Shown piece by piece: positions 12,671 through 23,070 of a stretch of DNA of 64,000 nucleotides (within the stretch, counting starts at the first letter, position 1; every line of letters starts with the position of its first letter). The stretch comes from Tetmemena sp. SeJ-2015 (taxonomy: Eukaryota > Ciliophora > Spirotrichea > Sporadotrichida > Oxytrichidae). The notes under the pieces were generated by a model that worked only from the letters and a program-made list of their open reading frames with translations, made no database searches and had not been told where the DNA came from. Where the stretch lies: the NCBI GenBank assembly GCA_027382625.1, contig JAJKFJ010020960.1, positions 62,001 to 126,000 on the forward strand. Reading direction: 5' to 3'. A program made the translations under genes and the position numbers.

Positions 12671-14391
12671 TCATGTTTCATTCTATTAGTTTGAGGTGGT
12701 ATCTTCTGAACTTAGTGCATTTTTTGGTGAGTTGGGACTTGTGAAGCTGTTCTTATTTTTTATCACGTTGGAAAATGTGATATCTGTTGGAAGGCGAGAA
12801 AACAGGATTTTCTTATTCAACCCCGTTTTATCCTCAAGCTAGTTAACTACTACCTCTTGACGCTTTATTGTATTCTGCAACTTTAACATCAACTCCATCT
12901 CCCTCTAAGCCAGGTCTGCTATTTTCTTCTTCTTTTCTATTATATGCTAATGAGTGTCTACCTATTTAAAAATAAGGAGAATTTATTCAATTTCTTGATG
13001 TAGTCCTCAGTTCTCTCAAGCTCCTGAATGAGCCTGATATCTTTCCTCATTTGTCTGCCGTAGATATTCTCAGATTTAATTCCAAAGGACTGTTCTTGCT
13101 TCTAATGTTGGTATTTGTCTATCTCCAGATTAAAACAATCATCATTTATATTCGGATTGGCTTAGTTTGCTAGTGTATGTATCTTCCTATCCAACTCCTC
13201 TTTGCCATTCCTCTTTTCTTGCATCCTCTGGTGATATAATTCCTACATCCTTCTCTCCCTCTCAGTCTTCTCTTTCAGAATCTTCTGTCTGTACTCTTCC
13301 TCAGCTCTTTCCCTTATGGTTCTGTCTTCCTCAAGTATTTTTTTGTGCTGATTCTTAGCATCTTGTATTTACTGGTACCTTTGAGTTCGCTCTATGGTTT
13401 CTTAGATCTTCTTTTGGGCTCTCATCTATTCATCTTCTAGCTTCTTGATTCTATTCTGCATGAGAGACAGATGGAGTTGTGTTTCTCTCTCTTTCCTGAG
13501 GGTCTCAAACATGTCGATTCCTTTCTTCTTCTGAGAAGGAGTTTGGTTCATAGGTGAACCATGCAAAGGAGAGTAGTCAGCGTAAATAAATATTATGGCC
13601 TATTTAAATATGGGCATCACGGTTGAGTGAGGCTGGAGCTCTGAAATTTTTGTTCAACTTAGGAAGCTTACTTTCCCTTTGACTCTAGTTTACTTTAAAT
13701 GGAACTTCTATAATACCACCACCACCAACTATCTATTTCCTATCAGAGTTTACAAAGAGTAATAGAATTTTTAAGTTAAGGTCTTAGTTAATAGTCTTGA
13801 AGATATTCTTGTAGTTACTGAGAGAATTGCCTGCTGAGACATCCATTGATGTTGAAACTTACTTTGGTTTTTTAGGAACTTTTTTAAACTACTCTGCATT
13901 TAAAATATGATAAATATAAATATCTGCCTCGATGTGGTTTTAGCCTTGAGCTTGATCCATGGAGAGCATCTGATCCTAGTCTGCCCCGTATTCTTCATCA
14001 GAATTCTCACCCATTCCAATGTCATTACGATTCATAACTTACTGGATCTTATTCTTTGAGTATTTTGAAAGCTCAGTCTGTCCACTTTTCAAATCAAAGT
14101 TCTTCTGCTTCTTAACTTTAAAGTAAATAATTAGCATAATATGACTTAGTTCTGAGGAGCGTAGGATTGAAAAGCATAATCAACTGACATATTGTAGTTC
14201 CTTTTATTTGCTTTTCTCTTTCTCATTCTTTGCCCATGCTATTTAAGTGCCAATATTACACTTTTTATTTTAAAAGCTATTGCTGTTAAAAGTTTTGGTT
14301 ATTAGCCAGGTCTGAAGGACTGTTGTCCTAATTAGTAACTGCGTCTGCGATCGAAGAAAGCTTAGAAGTATTCAGAACTTGATGCTAACAT
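12671..14391 (-). CDS. Coiled-coil, charged protein of unknown function
   Basis: Reverse-strand gene, ATG at 14389-14391, TGA at 12671-12673. After four IES excisions it is one frame. The N-terminus is basic and polar (MLASSSEYF). A middle acidic/glycine segment contains IVGGGGIIEVPF. A long E/K/R/Q-rich helix follows, with KKKGIDMFETLRKE and EERTIRERAE-type heptads, then IRLIQELERTEDYIKK. The C-terminus is serine/asparagine-rich. It resembles coiled-coil cytoskeletal or ciliary proteins in composition only; I do not recognise a family. A possible fifth junction lies near 14290-14350, where the frame stays open without excision. Confidence 0.78.
12969..12985. other. IES, pointer ATTTA, 17 bp
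   Basis: ATTTA at 12964-12968 and 12981-12985. Excision restores the coiled-coil frame (KKLNKQVDTHQH). Confidence 0.8.
13588..13609. other. IES, pointer TAAAT, 22 bp
   Basis: TAAAT at 13583-13587 and 13605-13609. Excision gives RDAHIYADYSPLHG in frame and removes an in-frame TGA. Confidence 0.85.
13898..13927. other. IES, pointer TCTGC, 30 bp
   Basis: TCTGC at 13893-13897 and 13923-13927. Length is a multiple of three, so the frame is open either way. The removed part is AT-rich and its product hydrophobic, unlike its neighbours. Confidence 0.7.
14120..14148. other. IES, pointer ACTT, 29 bp
   Basis: ACTT at 14116-14119 and 14145-14148. Excision gives YAPQNQVKKQKNFD in frame. Confidence 0.85.
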
Positions 14392-14690
14392 TTTTAAATA
14401 TTAAAATAGCTTAATATTTTATTGATAGATGCTTGGAGGGAAATTGAGGTGAAACGCCGGTGGTTTTGAGAGTAATAAGTTAGCTGCCGTTATGTGAATC
14501 CGTATCGTGGGTGCTCATTAAAATGGGACAATTAATATTTTATAAATTAATTAAAAGGCTAAGGCTTTTTAACTCTTAGAAAATTAATTCACATTATCTA
14601 TATTCCAAACATAGAGAGAGAGAAATGATACCACCATCTACTCTGTTTCATATTCTGATACTTTATAATTATAGATTACTATAGATGAAC

Positions 14691-15156
14691 TCATAGCACT
14701 CTAGTCTCAGACTTAAGTGTGGATATGGTGCTCATAATTTCAGTTATCTCAGTGTAGTGCACCTGATAGGAATAAAATTCTTCTTGGCTAGCTGCTTCCT
14801 GCTCCTCTAATTAATCTCTTATAAAGTAGTATATTTTAACTAAATTTTGAGGGGAGTTACTTTTGGAGCGGGATAGAGTAAAAAAGCTAGATGTAGCGAA
14901 GTGGGGATTAGAGCTCGCTAACTCTTACGTTGCACTCAGTCTCCATGAAGTTCAAAATCATTTGAGCAAACTCATCCATCTCGTTGCAAACTATCTCCTC
15001 AAAGAACCAATCCAAGGCGTTTGCTTCCTCTCGCTTAGCTTTAACGACTGAGGGAGTCTTGCTCATCCTTTGAAATGGCTGATGCTGCAGTTTCTAAGAG
15101 TAGTCTTGTTGCCGCTACTTTACTTAGTTCTTTCTCTCTTGAAATTTTTACTTCAT
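14691..15156 (-). CDS. Small acidic helical protein, unknown
   Basis: ATG at 15154-15156 and TGA at 14691-14693. One 106-bp IES interrupts it, leaving about 120 codons. The N-terminus is glutamine- and lysine-rich; then come KAKREEANALDWFFEEI and DEFAQMILNFMETE. The C-terminus is EEQEAASQEEFYSYQ and ends in STLKSETRVL. It looks like a small adaptor-type helical protein; no family recognised. It lies 112 bp from the cyclin stop on the same strand. Confidence 0.72.
14822..14927. other. IES, pointer CTCTTA, 106 bp
   Basis: CTCTTA at 14816-14821 and 14922-14927. Excision joins METECNVR to DQLEEQEAAS in frame. Longer than most IESs here and less AT-rich. Confidence 0.82.
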
Positions 15157-15267
15157 TTTGTCCAAGCTAAATCTCTTAAATCGTAGAGCCAAAGTCAAAA
15201 CTAATGATGAAGCGGCTAAGTGCCTTGGAAATAAATTAATCAAGGATCAAAGCGGTAATGATCCAGA

Positions 15268-17553
15268 TCAATCAAACACAAATCCAAAGCTTGAACTATT
15301 TATCTATTTAAAAAATGCTAAATTGATAACGCATTGTTGAATTAATTCAATTTATCTGAAATTTTGAAAGTAGTGGTTAGGTTCTTAGCTCTTGAACTGA
15401 GGAACATCAAATTTTTCTTCCTCCTAAAGTTTCCTAAGTCTATCTTGAATGCTCTTTGGACTTGAAATATTTTCTCTTACTTCACAGTTTTCAATTTAAA
15501 AGTTCCTACTATTTCTATTCTGCTTACTTTTTACAACGCTTGCTTTTGCCGATCGTTATATAGCTTTAGTTTTATGTGAGCTTTTCTTTGAACTTGCCTT
15601 AGACTTTCCTGCACTGCTGCTTTACTTCATGCTTTGGCAGCTTCTATTAAATCTTTTGGAATTCGTTATGTCCTTGAGGATGAGATCCATTTCAGGGCTT
15701 GCATAATACTGAGTCTCTTTCTTCAGAAGAAAGAAGGTATCCTCATTTGCTTTTGCAAATCGCTCCCAGATATGCATGTAGTAGTTTGCCCAGTAGCTGA
15801 GAGTTACTGGATTCATCATCCAATTCAGCTTTAGAAGAATGTCACTCTCGAGTTCTAGTATTTCTTCTAGAGTGCAGTTATCATTAAAAATTTCACTATA
15901 CTTTACTTGTAAAGAAGAATTATTCATCTGTAACTGATTGAAACTCCTTATGCTTAGGGTAATAAATCTCTTCAATTTTTGAGGCTATCAAAAGACAAGT
16001 TATACCAAGTTTTTGAAAGCTATCGAGCTCATAGTTTTTCATGCTCTGCAGATATCTGTCAGCAAAGTTTACTGCAAGTTAGAAGGTCTGTCTCTTCAGC
16101 TAGAACTTGTCACTCACTTCCATCAACCAGTCATTTAAAATAATTTGAGGATTATATTAAGCTTTAGTCTATCAAAATCTGCCTATTCTTAGCTGAAATT
16201 TAAAATAGAAGTATAAATTTCAGGATTCATAGATGTCAACTTTTTGCCATCCACCTTGTAATGAGTTTGCCTTTCAACTAAGTACAACAAATTTTATTTT
16301 ATTAAGTATTCTATTGTTTCCTCTCCAAAACTACTCTCCTCAAAGACTGCATACTTCTCGACACTGCTTGTTTCCATTTTGACTTGCACTTTACAAGTAT
16401 CGATGGTTTCAGTTTTAACCAGCAATTTATTTGTTGGCAAAGGTGTGGGTGGAATGCCATCTAAAGACCTGCTATCATCGTCATCTATGAAAATTTAATA
16501 AAAACTCAAATACAATTTAATCTCCATCCTCCTCCTCTTCATCATCCTCTTCTACAAATCCTAAGGGAGCATTACAGCTTGAATCTTGATACTTTTCAGT
16601 CAATGTCCTTTCATTGGAATCTGCCATTTCCTCACAATCCACTTAATCAATACTTATATGAATGTCTGAGTCCTAGGATCCTATCATTTTATTTCCAGTA
16701 AGCTAAGAAATGGTCAGTAATTTACCAAAACATATTAATGAAATATTTTGTTGCGCTCTTGTAATCTAACTATTTGTAAGAATAGGCGCTGTTATTGCTT
16801 TTGAATTAAAATTCCTGATTTGGTGAATCCATGTCCTTCAGTTTCAAATGACTTATTTTTTGGCTTTATTAGCGAAGGTCTTTTTATTTAAGAAGCTGTT
16901 CTATTGATAAAAAAGAATCTTAAAAAGCAATGATGAAGAGTCAAACTTCTTTGGTTGGTTATTTAAGTTTAGAGAATTCATGCTTTAATAGTGATAGGCG
17001 CTAAGCGATTTTTAATCTACCTCCTTTTTTTGAGCTTTGGCCTCCAATGGCAGACAAAACTATTCACCTAGTTAAATTTTAAAAAGAAGTTCGAAGGAAA
17101 AGTTTTATGGCTTGATGGGAGATTCTCTCTCGCTAAGCACCGGAGAAATCAGCTTATTTTACCTTCTCTTGTTGTTAGATCTCTTATTAGTTATACTTAA
17201 CATCAAATGATAATTCAAATATGCTTTTTGTGAATTAGTTTTGTGGATGGGTTTGGATTTAGTAAAAGGCAGGAGAAATTAGGATTTTTCTTTTTGGGAC
17301 TTTTGGTCTGTGACTGACATCTCAGGAAGATAAGAGCGCTTTCCTCCAAGCCGAGTCACTCTGTTCATGAATTAGCTGCCAATCATGCTTCTCTGACTGT
17401 TTACAGTCTGCGCTTTGTCTAAATGGATTATAATTACTCTATATCCTATTTACTCTTGAAATTGCTGACGCTTTCATTATCAAAATGGGAATAATAATTA
17501 TTATGAGAGGTCTCAGTGATGGAGGAGAGTCTGGATTGGGAGCGCAGAGTCAT
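15268..17553 (-). CDS. Cyclin with long N-terminal extension
   Basis: Predicted cyclin, the regulatory partner of a cyclin-dependent kinase. ATG at 17551-17553, TGA at 15268-15270. The cyclin box is unmistakable after excision: RQILIDWLMEVSDKF, then VNFADRYLQ and GITCLLIASKIEEIYYP. VTDNCTLEEILELESDIL and LNWMMNPVTLSYW follow, as in B/A-type cyclins. Before the box lie about 350 polar residues, including FMNRVTRLGGKRSYLPEM, and an acidic EEDDEEEED patch. The tail is lysine/serine-rich. Four junctions are firm and three in the N-terminal part are tentative. I saw no clear RxxL destruction box. Subtype is not assigned. Confidence 0.85.
15883..15928. other. IES, pointer ATC, 46 bp
   Basis: ATC at 15880-15882 and 15926-15928. 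Excision gives QSVTDNCTLEEILE, a canonical cyclin motif, in frame. Confidence 0.92.
16133..16169. other. IES, pointer AGTC, 37 bp
   Basis: AGTC at 16129-16132 and 16166-16169. Excision gives QILIDWLMEVSD, the conserved cyclin-box core. Confidence 0.94.
16202..16220. other. IES, pointer AAATTT, 19 bp
   Basis: AAATTT at 16196-16201 and 16215-16220. Excision gives MNPEISAKNRQIL in frame. Confidence 0.9.
16487..16523. other. IES, pointer ATCT, 37 bp
   Basis: ATCT at 16483-16486 and 16520-16523. Excision joins EEEDGD to DDDSRSLDG in frame. Confidence 0.85.
16667..16715. other. Tentative IES, pointer GTC, 49 bp
   Basis: GTC at 16664-16666 and 16713-16715 would make the cyclin N-terminal frame continuous. 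The local protein is not conserved, so other boundaries are possible. Confidence 0.4.
16845..16861. other. Tentative IES, pointer TTT, 17 bp
   Basis: TTT at 16842-16844 and 16859-16861. Excision removes an in-frame TGA and gives ANKAKLKDMDSPNQ. Confidence 0.5.
17410..17456. other. Tentative IES, pointer TCT, 47 bp
   Basis: TCT at 17407-17409 and 17454-17456. Excision joins the ATG-proximal frame (VSNFK) to TVNSQRSMIGSQF. Confidence 0.5.
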
Positions 17554-17744
17554 TTTGTGGCTGAGTGAGTTTGAATTATTCATTCGTTTGATTTTAAATT
17601 ATACAAAAATATTACAAAATAGGGAATTAATAGACTTAGAAAGAGCTTATTTTCATTATTTCCATATTATATGCTAAAAATGTGAAAAAAGAGAGTGTCT
17701 TATTTGTAGAAAACAGAAGGAGATTAATTTTATTAACAGAGATA

Positions 17745-19828
17745 ATGGAAACGAACAGATTGAAGTTTTCAAAATATTGTGTTAGTCTTTTTTTATTGCC
17801 ATATGTTGGAAATAGCACACAACCGGCTGCAGAATAGAAAGTAGATTCATTACCATGCCCCTCTGAGGATGTGAGGGACACCTCCTTCTTTTGAAGATGA
17901 ACACGAAGACTCTGAGAAAATGGATTTAATAAGGGAGCTAGTGGAGTCAGTGAGATTAAAGCAAGACTTGAATAAGACTCTCGGAACCAGAATAGCAAAT
18001 GTGAAACAGAGACCAAATATTCAACAGAAGTTTGATAAATAACCCAAGTTCTCAGCTTCATAAGCTAAAAGTGCGAGATCTAGTATCCCTTAAGAGAAAT
18101 CAGAATCTTATGTGCCATAGAAGGAAAAGAATTCCTTATTTTAAATATAAAATATTGCTTTTTCAAATTCATCTAGGCCAAGATTATTGAAGTAGAATGA
18201 GCCCTAGATAGTTTCTCAAAACATAAAGCGAAATAAGACTCATTATCACAAGAGACTCTAACAGTAAGTTATAGTCATAAAAGTTCGCAAAATTTCTAAC
18301 ATCAAAACCTTAAAATTATATTTTAGATACGAAGAATTTGTGGAACAAAGAGATGCTTAAGAATTGTTAGCTAAAGAAAAGATGAAAGAGGAGGTACTTC
18401 TAATTCAGCAGGTAAGTATTTTCTTTAAGATTATACAACAAATTAGGAGCGAGAAGAAAAGGAGAAAGAAATTGAAGAGATGGAGCAATTACTTGAGAGA
18501 CAAGCTGAGATTCAAAGAAATGCTTGGTTCCACAAGTACTCCAGATCTAATCTGTCTCACAGAAAGGCAAAGATTTTAAATATACATTAGGAAAATCAAA
18601 AAAATGGTCAAACGATCTTATATAATCTACTTTATATTTGACTTGTGGAGATTAAGCCGCATCATGATATAGCTTAGATTATAAAAGAAACTAAGGATCT
18701 TCCTCTAGACCCTCTCTTGGTGCAAAATTTCTCAGAATAAGGAAAGAGTACAAATATAATTTAAGAGAGAAGGTAATCACAATTAAAATCCTTGTGCTAG
18801 GATAGTAGATCGGAATCTCAAAGATAGAGCGTTGCAAATTTGTCCCAGTCAGGAATCGCGAGGGAGAAGAGCACTCTGAGTTTTGTAAACTATCAATAGC
18901 TCGGTCCGATACGAGAGATTCCTGTAAAGCGAGGACAAACTGACACTATCTTTTCAGATATCAGAGTTAATGATGGCAGTAAAACCTAGCGAGCTCTTAT
19001 TGCTAATCGAAAAGATTCTACTTAATTGCAATCTCACTAGAACTTTAATTTCTTGAATTACTTCGATAACAGTAATCCACAATCATCAAGACCCACCACT
19101 ACTGCCTCAGTGATAAGTTCAATACTTCAAAAGAGACCCTCTTCTACTTTAATTAACTAGTCCAAACTTGCGAGAGATATGTAGATTCAACCTTTCAACC
19201 TGACTTAGACTTAGTTCTACCCTAAATCTTTAAGGTTTTATTTACTAAACAAAGCAGGAATGATACGAGCTTAATTAATGATGGAAGTAATGTTGGTTTT
19301 TAAATTCAACAGCTTGAAGGAACATAAAATGGGTAAAGAGAGTAAATTAAGCAATTGGGTTCAATTTTGAATTAAACTCAGTCTATCCACCAATAGAACG
19401 AAGTGGCGTCTAGCATCTAATTAGGAAGCAAGTCTCACAGGAGTATTTAAAAGTTCAACCTTGAGCTGAAACCTAAAGGATGTGAGGTTGAAACATCTTA
19501 GCTTGATAAAAGTGAAATTATGTAGAAGAAGTCAACCGCACATTTTTAGGAGCTCATTAAAGAGAGGAAAAAGTTCTTCCTTCCAAGAGAGGTCTCTACT
19601 ACTATCTACTCAGATAAACAAAAATTCTTATTAAAATAACAATTTTTTTGGGTGCATTTATTCTTGTCTTAGAAATCTTTAGAAAATATCGAGGTTGTGA
19701 AAAGTTTCAGACAAAATTACACCCAATAAAAACTAAGCTCAAACAATCTGCAGCAAGAATAAATTCCAACTAAGTTCATACTAATCCTTAATTTTCATAA
19801 TCTTTTTTAAAAAGTCCAAATTAAATGA
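17745..19828 (+). CDS. Unknown Q/S-rich protein with a central charged coiled coil
   Basis: Divergent from the cyclin, with 191 bp between the two ATGs. Start proposed at ATG 17745; TGA at 19826-19828. The early part reads TQPAAEQKVDSLP, then KMDLIRELVESVRLKQDL. A 35-nt GTAAGT...TTAG intron at 18412-18446 sits inside a heptad region whose downstream part includes EKEKEIEEMEQLLERQAEI. The remainder is polar and Q/S/N-rich, with FLPREVSTTIYSDK near the end. There is a one-base frame shift near 17885 and an unresolved break at about 18145-18330. Function not recognised. Confidence 0.68.
19227..19249. other. IES, pointer CTAAA, 23 bp
   Basis: CTAAA at 19222-19226 and 19245-19249. Excision gives TQFYPKQSRNDTS in frame. 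Confidence 0.82.
19630..19665. other. IES, pointer ATTCTT, 36 bp
   Basis: ATTCTT at 19624-19629 and 19660-19665. Frame is open either way, but excision removes a hydrophobic AT-rich insert and gives SDKQKFLSQKSLEN. Confidence 0.75.
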
Positions 19829-21830
19829 TAAGTTCGTTAAAATTCTCCCTCCAGGCTTTAAAAAATCTCATATTGTTAGAGCTTTTACAAATTTAGATTT
19901 AGAAGATAAATAAAAAAGTAAAGTAAAGTAAAATTTAGGGAATATAAATAATAATCATTTTTCAAAACCAGCCCTTATTTTACTGATTAAGAAAGCGTAT
20001 TACTATTCTATGTAAGTTGTCGTTTATATTAAGGTTTGTAGGTATACTTTACACTCAGTGGGCAAGCACTCTCATATAAATTTACCTACAGTAGCTGGGA
20101 TCTTTCTCTATTCCGGTTCTGCTTCCAGCTTTAGAAGATAAATAAAAATGAGTATAAATATAATTTCTATATTTTTTATTTGATATTACATGCTCTAAGG
20201 TTTTAATTCTACAAAAAAATTAATAGAAAACTAAGATGAAAAGAAATTAAAAAACCAAACTCTAATTTGATTGCTATAATTTTGATTTAATTTGAGTTCT
20301 TTATGCTGTAGAAAGCAAACATACTCAGTGGCTTAAATCTACTTAGAACCACCCAACACCACATATATAGAATCTTAAGCTGTTTTTCCAAAGCTTGACT
20401 TCGTTAATTATTTTTCCTGATAGTTTATCTTATATACTATTTTAACCATCTAAGCTTTAAACTTCAACTTCAAACAGAGGACCTTCTATAATTTTAGATA
20501 TTGCCTTTCCTATTATCTGCTCTGAAACTTCTATAATTTGATTTTATAAGTGTATGTAGTATCTCTTAATATCTACAGCGTTATAAAATTACATTCAAAT
20601 TAATCATAAATTGTAAAAATAATTTGCAATTTTTCTTAAATAAAGGTTATAGCTGTAGCTTAATGAATTGATTTTATTTGTTTGAAAAGCTGTAAAATAA
20701 GTAACATCTTGAATTGAATTTTGAAGTGGTATTTGATTTATATTGTATCTCCATTCTCTTTTCTCAATTTTAACTCAGTAAATTATTGTATTTAAAATAC
20801 AATTCTATTTCAACTGTTTTTCATTTTTTAAAAAAAAGTAACATATGACTTTATTGACAGTCATTATAACTCATTTAGCATTTTTTATATTAGTTAGTTC
20901 ATCATATATAAATCTATATAACTTAAAGTAAAAGTAATGATATCATTTTTAAAGGTTGATAATTTGCTTAAAAGCATAGAAATTAAACTATCATTTTTAT
21001 AGAAAATTAAACCTTTTATATAACTTTTATACTCTTGCTTTCATAAAAATATACAAGCTATAAGATTAGGGTATAGGAATCTTCTATTGAAGAAAAAATA
21101 AATAAATAAAAAGATTTATAGACAAAAATTAGGGAGCTTCCTTCTTTAAATTTATTTTTTTTCTCACAGCAATTTAACTTTCTAATTGTTAGTAATGCAC
21201 TATAATTTGTCCTTAATAATTTATGGGTATTGAATAGAATAAAAAGCTTATCTCTTGCATTTACTGACTGCAAAAATATGAGTTAAATTTTCAATAGTGC
21301 GTTCTCCCAATAAAATATCACTTTCAGGTTCTAAAATTAAAGGACTCAAATTTAATAAAACATTCAGTATAAGATCAAATAATTTTTTAGATGATAAATC
21401 TGAGATAGAACAAGAATAATTATATCAAGAATAAATTCTTTTAATTTTCAATTTTAAGATATTCTAAACTTTTAAATAAATTAAAATAATCTAAAATATT
21501 TTATAAAACATAGAAATTAAATATTAAGGAGGCAGTCTTTGAATTTCCAATTTTTTAAGGTCAAGTTAAAGCCACATTAATTGATAATTATAGTAGGTTT
21601 TGCATTATAAAGATTGAGGTTGAATCGTATAAAATTTTCTTTCGACACAGTTTTTCAAAAAGAAAAATAGCTTCATTTCTTTTCTGATAAAAATGCTGGC
21701 AATTAACAAATAATTTTTAAATAAAAATAGAGATGAAATCTATTCCATATTTTATAGTTTATGCTTTGAAAATAATTTTTTAAAACAAACAATTAATTAT
21801 TGTTTATTAAATTTTGAATGGTTAGTCTTT
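19829..21830. other. AT-rich spacer
   Basis: No sustained ciliate-code frame. A GC-richer patch at about 20040-20130 and a short block at 20330-20380 vaguely resembling 8775-8820 were noted but not explained. Confidence 0.4.
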
Positions 21831-22608
21831 ATTGATTTTCTGGCTTGTCTTGATCTATTTATAGTCTGAGAGAATGCTTGGTGATTAAGAAGTTCTACTA
21901 CTCAAGCAACTCAGTAATATTAATCCTACGAGTTACCATTCTTAGAGGCTGCAATTACTCAGAAATAAACTTAAAAAATAGATTAGCATTATAAAATGCT
22001 AAATTCTGTTGATATTGGTTTATTAAGGTAAAGAGTAATATCCTATCTTTCCATACGAGCTTCTGTCATATCTTCAAACTTTTTTTCTTCAGTCAAAATA
22101 TAATCATAAAATAGTCATAGGTTAGTTAATAGAGAAAAAAATTAGAATAAAACAAATAAAGGAGTTTCAAAGCTGCAGTTTATATTTTAAAAGTATTTTT
22201 TTAGATAAGAAAATTTCAGTTTTCTCTTTTCAAAAAAATTATAAACAGTATATTTAAATTAATTAGAATTTTTTAAAAAGACTTTTGTAATGTGTTATGT
22301 ATTTGAGAACTTTTAATGAAGATGATTAAACTGAGTTCATAAATTAAAATAATTTTAATTTATGAAATTATTTTTAATAAAATCAATATTTTCAAAAGAA
22401 ATTCTTTTATTTTTAATTATCATAATTTTCTTATTGTGACTAATCTAATTCCTCAGTTTCAAAGTTATATGCAATATATGGTGGACTATTGGTGTCAAAA
22501 GCAAAGAAGTCTTTTATCCTTGGTATAATACTAGTGTATGCTCTTTTATTCAGCTGCTAGCACTGCAAGTATGTTTCATTAGGGAAGAATGAAAATATCT
22601 TCATAAAA
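21830..22608 (-). CDS. Unknown reverse-strand gene in pieces
   Basis: Three coherent blocks on the reverse strand: 22440-22608, starting ATG and reading IIPRIKDFFAFDTNSPPYIAY then FETEELDQ; about 22020-22110 with FEDMTEARMERQDITL; and about 21835-21965 with RRINITELLEQQNFLITKHSL. AT-rich sequence separates them and I could not fix pointers. They may be MDSs of one small gene. No family recognised. Confidence 0.42.
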
Positions 22609-23042
22609 ATTAATAATTAATTTTAATGAGCTTAAGAATCTTAATTTATTTTACAAGAAAGTTTAAATTATTATTTTTTTAAATATCTATATTAGCCATT
22701 ATAATTTAGTTTATTGCTTATTATATAAGCATACCTATTCATCTCTCCCTCTCTTAATGGAAAAAATTGCTATTTTTATTAGAAAGAATTATTTTTCGAT
22801 ACTCTTATTTAAATTTAATTATGTTTAAATTTATACAAGATTATCAATTTTTTAGTTTGTTTGAATGAAAATATTTCAGCTAAAACTGAATTCACTTTAG
22901 CTAGTTAAGTGTTTTTCATTTCTGAGATTTTATAAATTTTTATTGTCTTTTATATATCTTATTTCCTCTTAAAGTTCTCTAGATTTGTAAGAATTGAAAT
23001 ATTACAATTATCTTTAGAATTAATTAATCTAAATTTATTTTG

Positions 23043-23070
23043 ACTATGCCTTTCAAGACAGAGAGAACCT
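23043..23070 (+). other. Kinase MDS 3, 28 bp
   Basis: Begins with pointer ACTATGCCTT (23043-23052, shared with 24422-24431) and ends with GAACCT (23065-23070, shared with 24449-24454). Encodes YAFQDRENL, exactly what is missing between MDS 2 and MDS 4. Confidence 0.93.

Noticed and set aside
17636..18061. 141-codon reverse-strand ORF
   Set aside because: Hydrophobic, composition-driven; lies opposite the forward Q/S-rich gene and next to the cyclin start.
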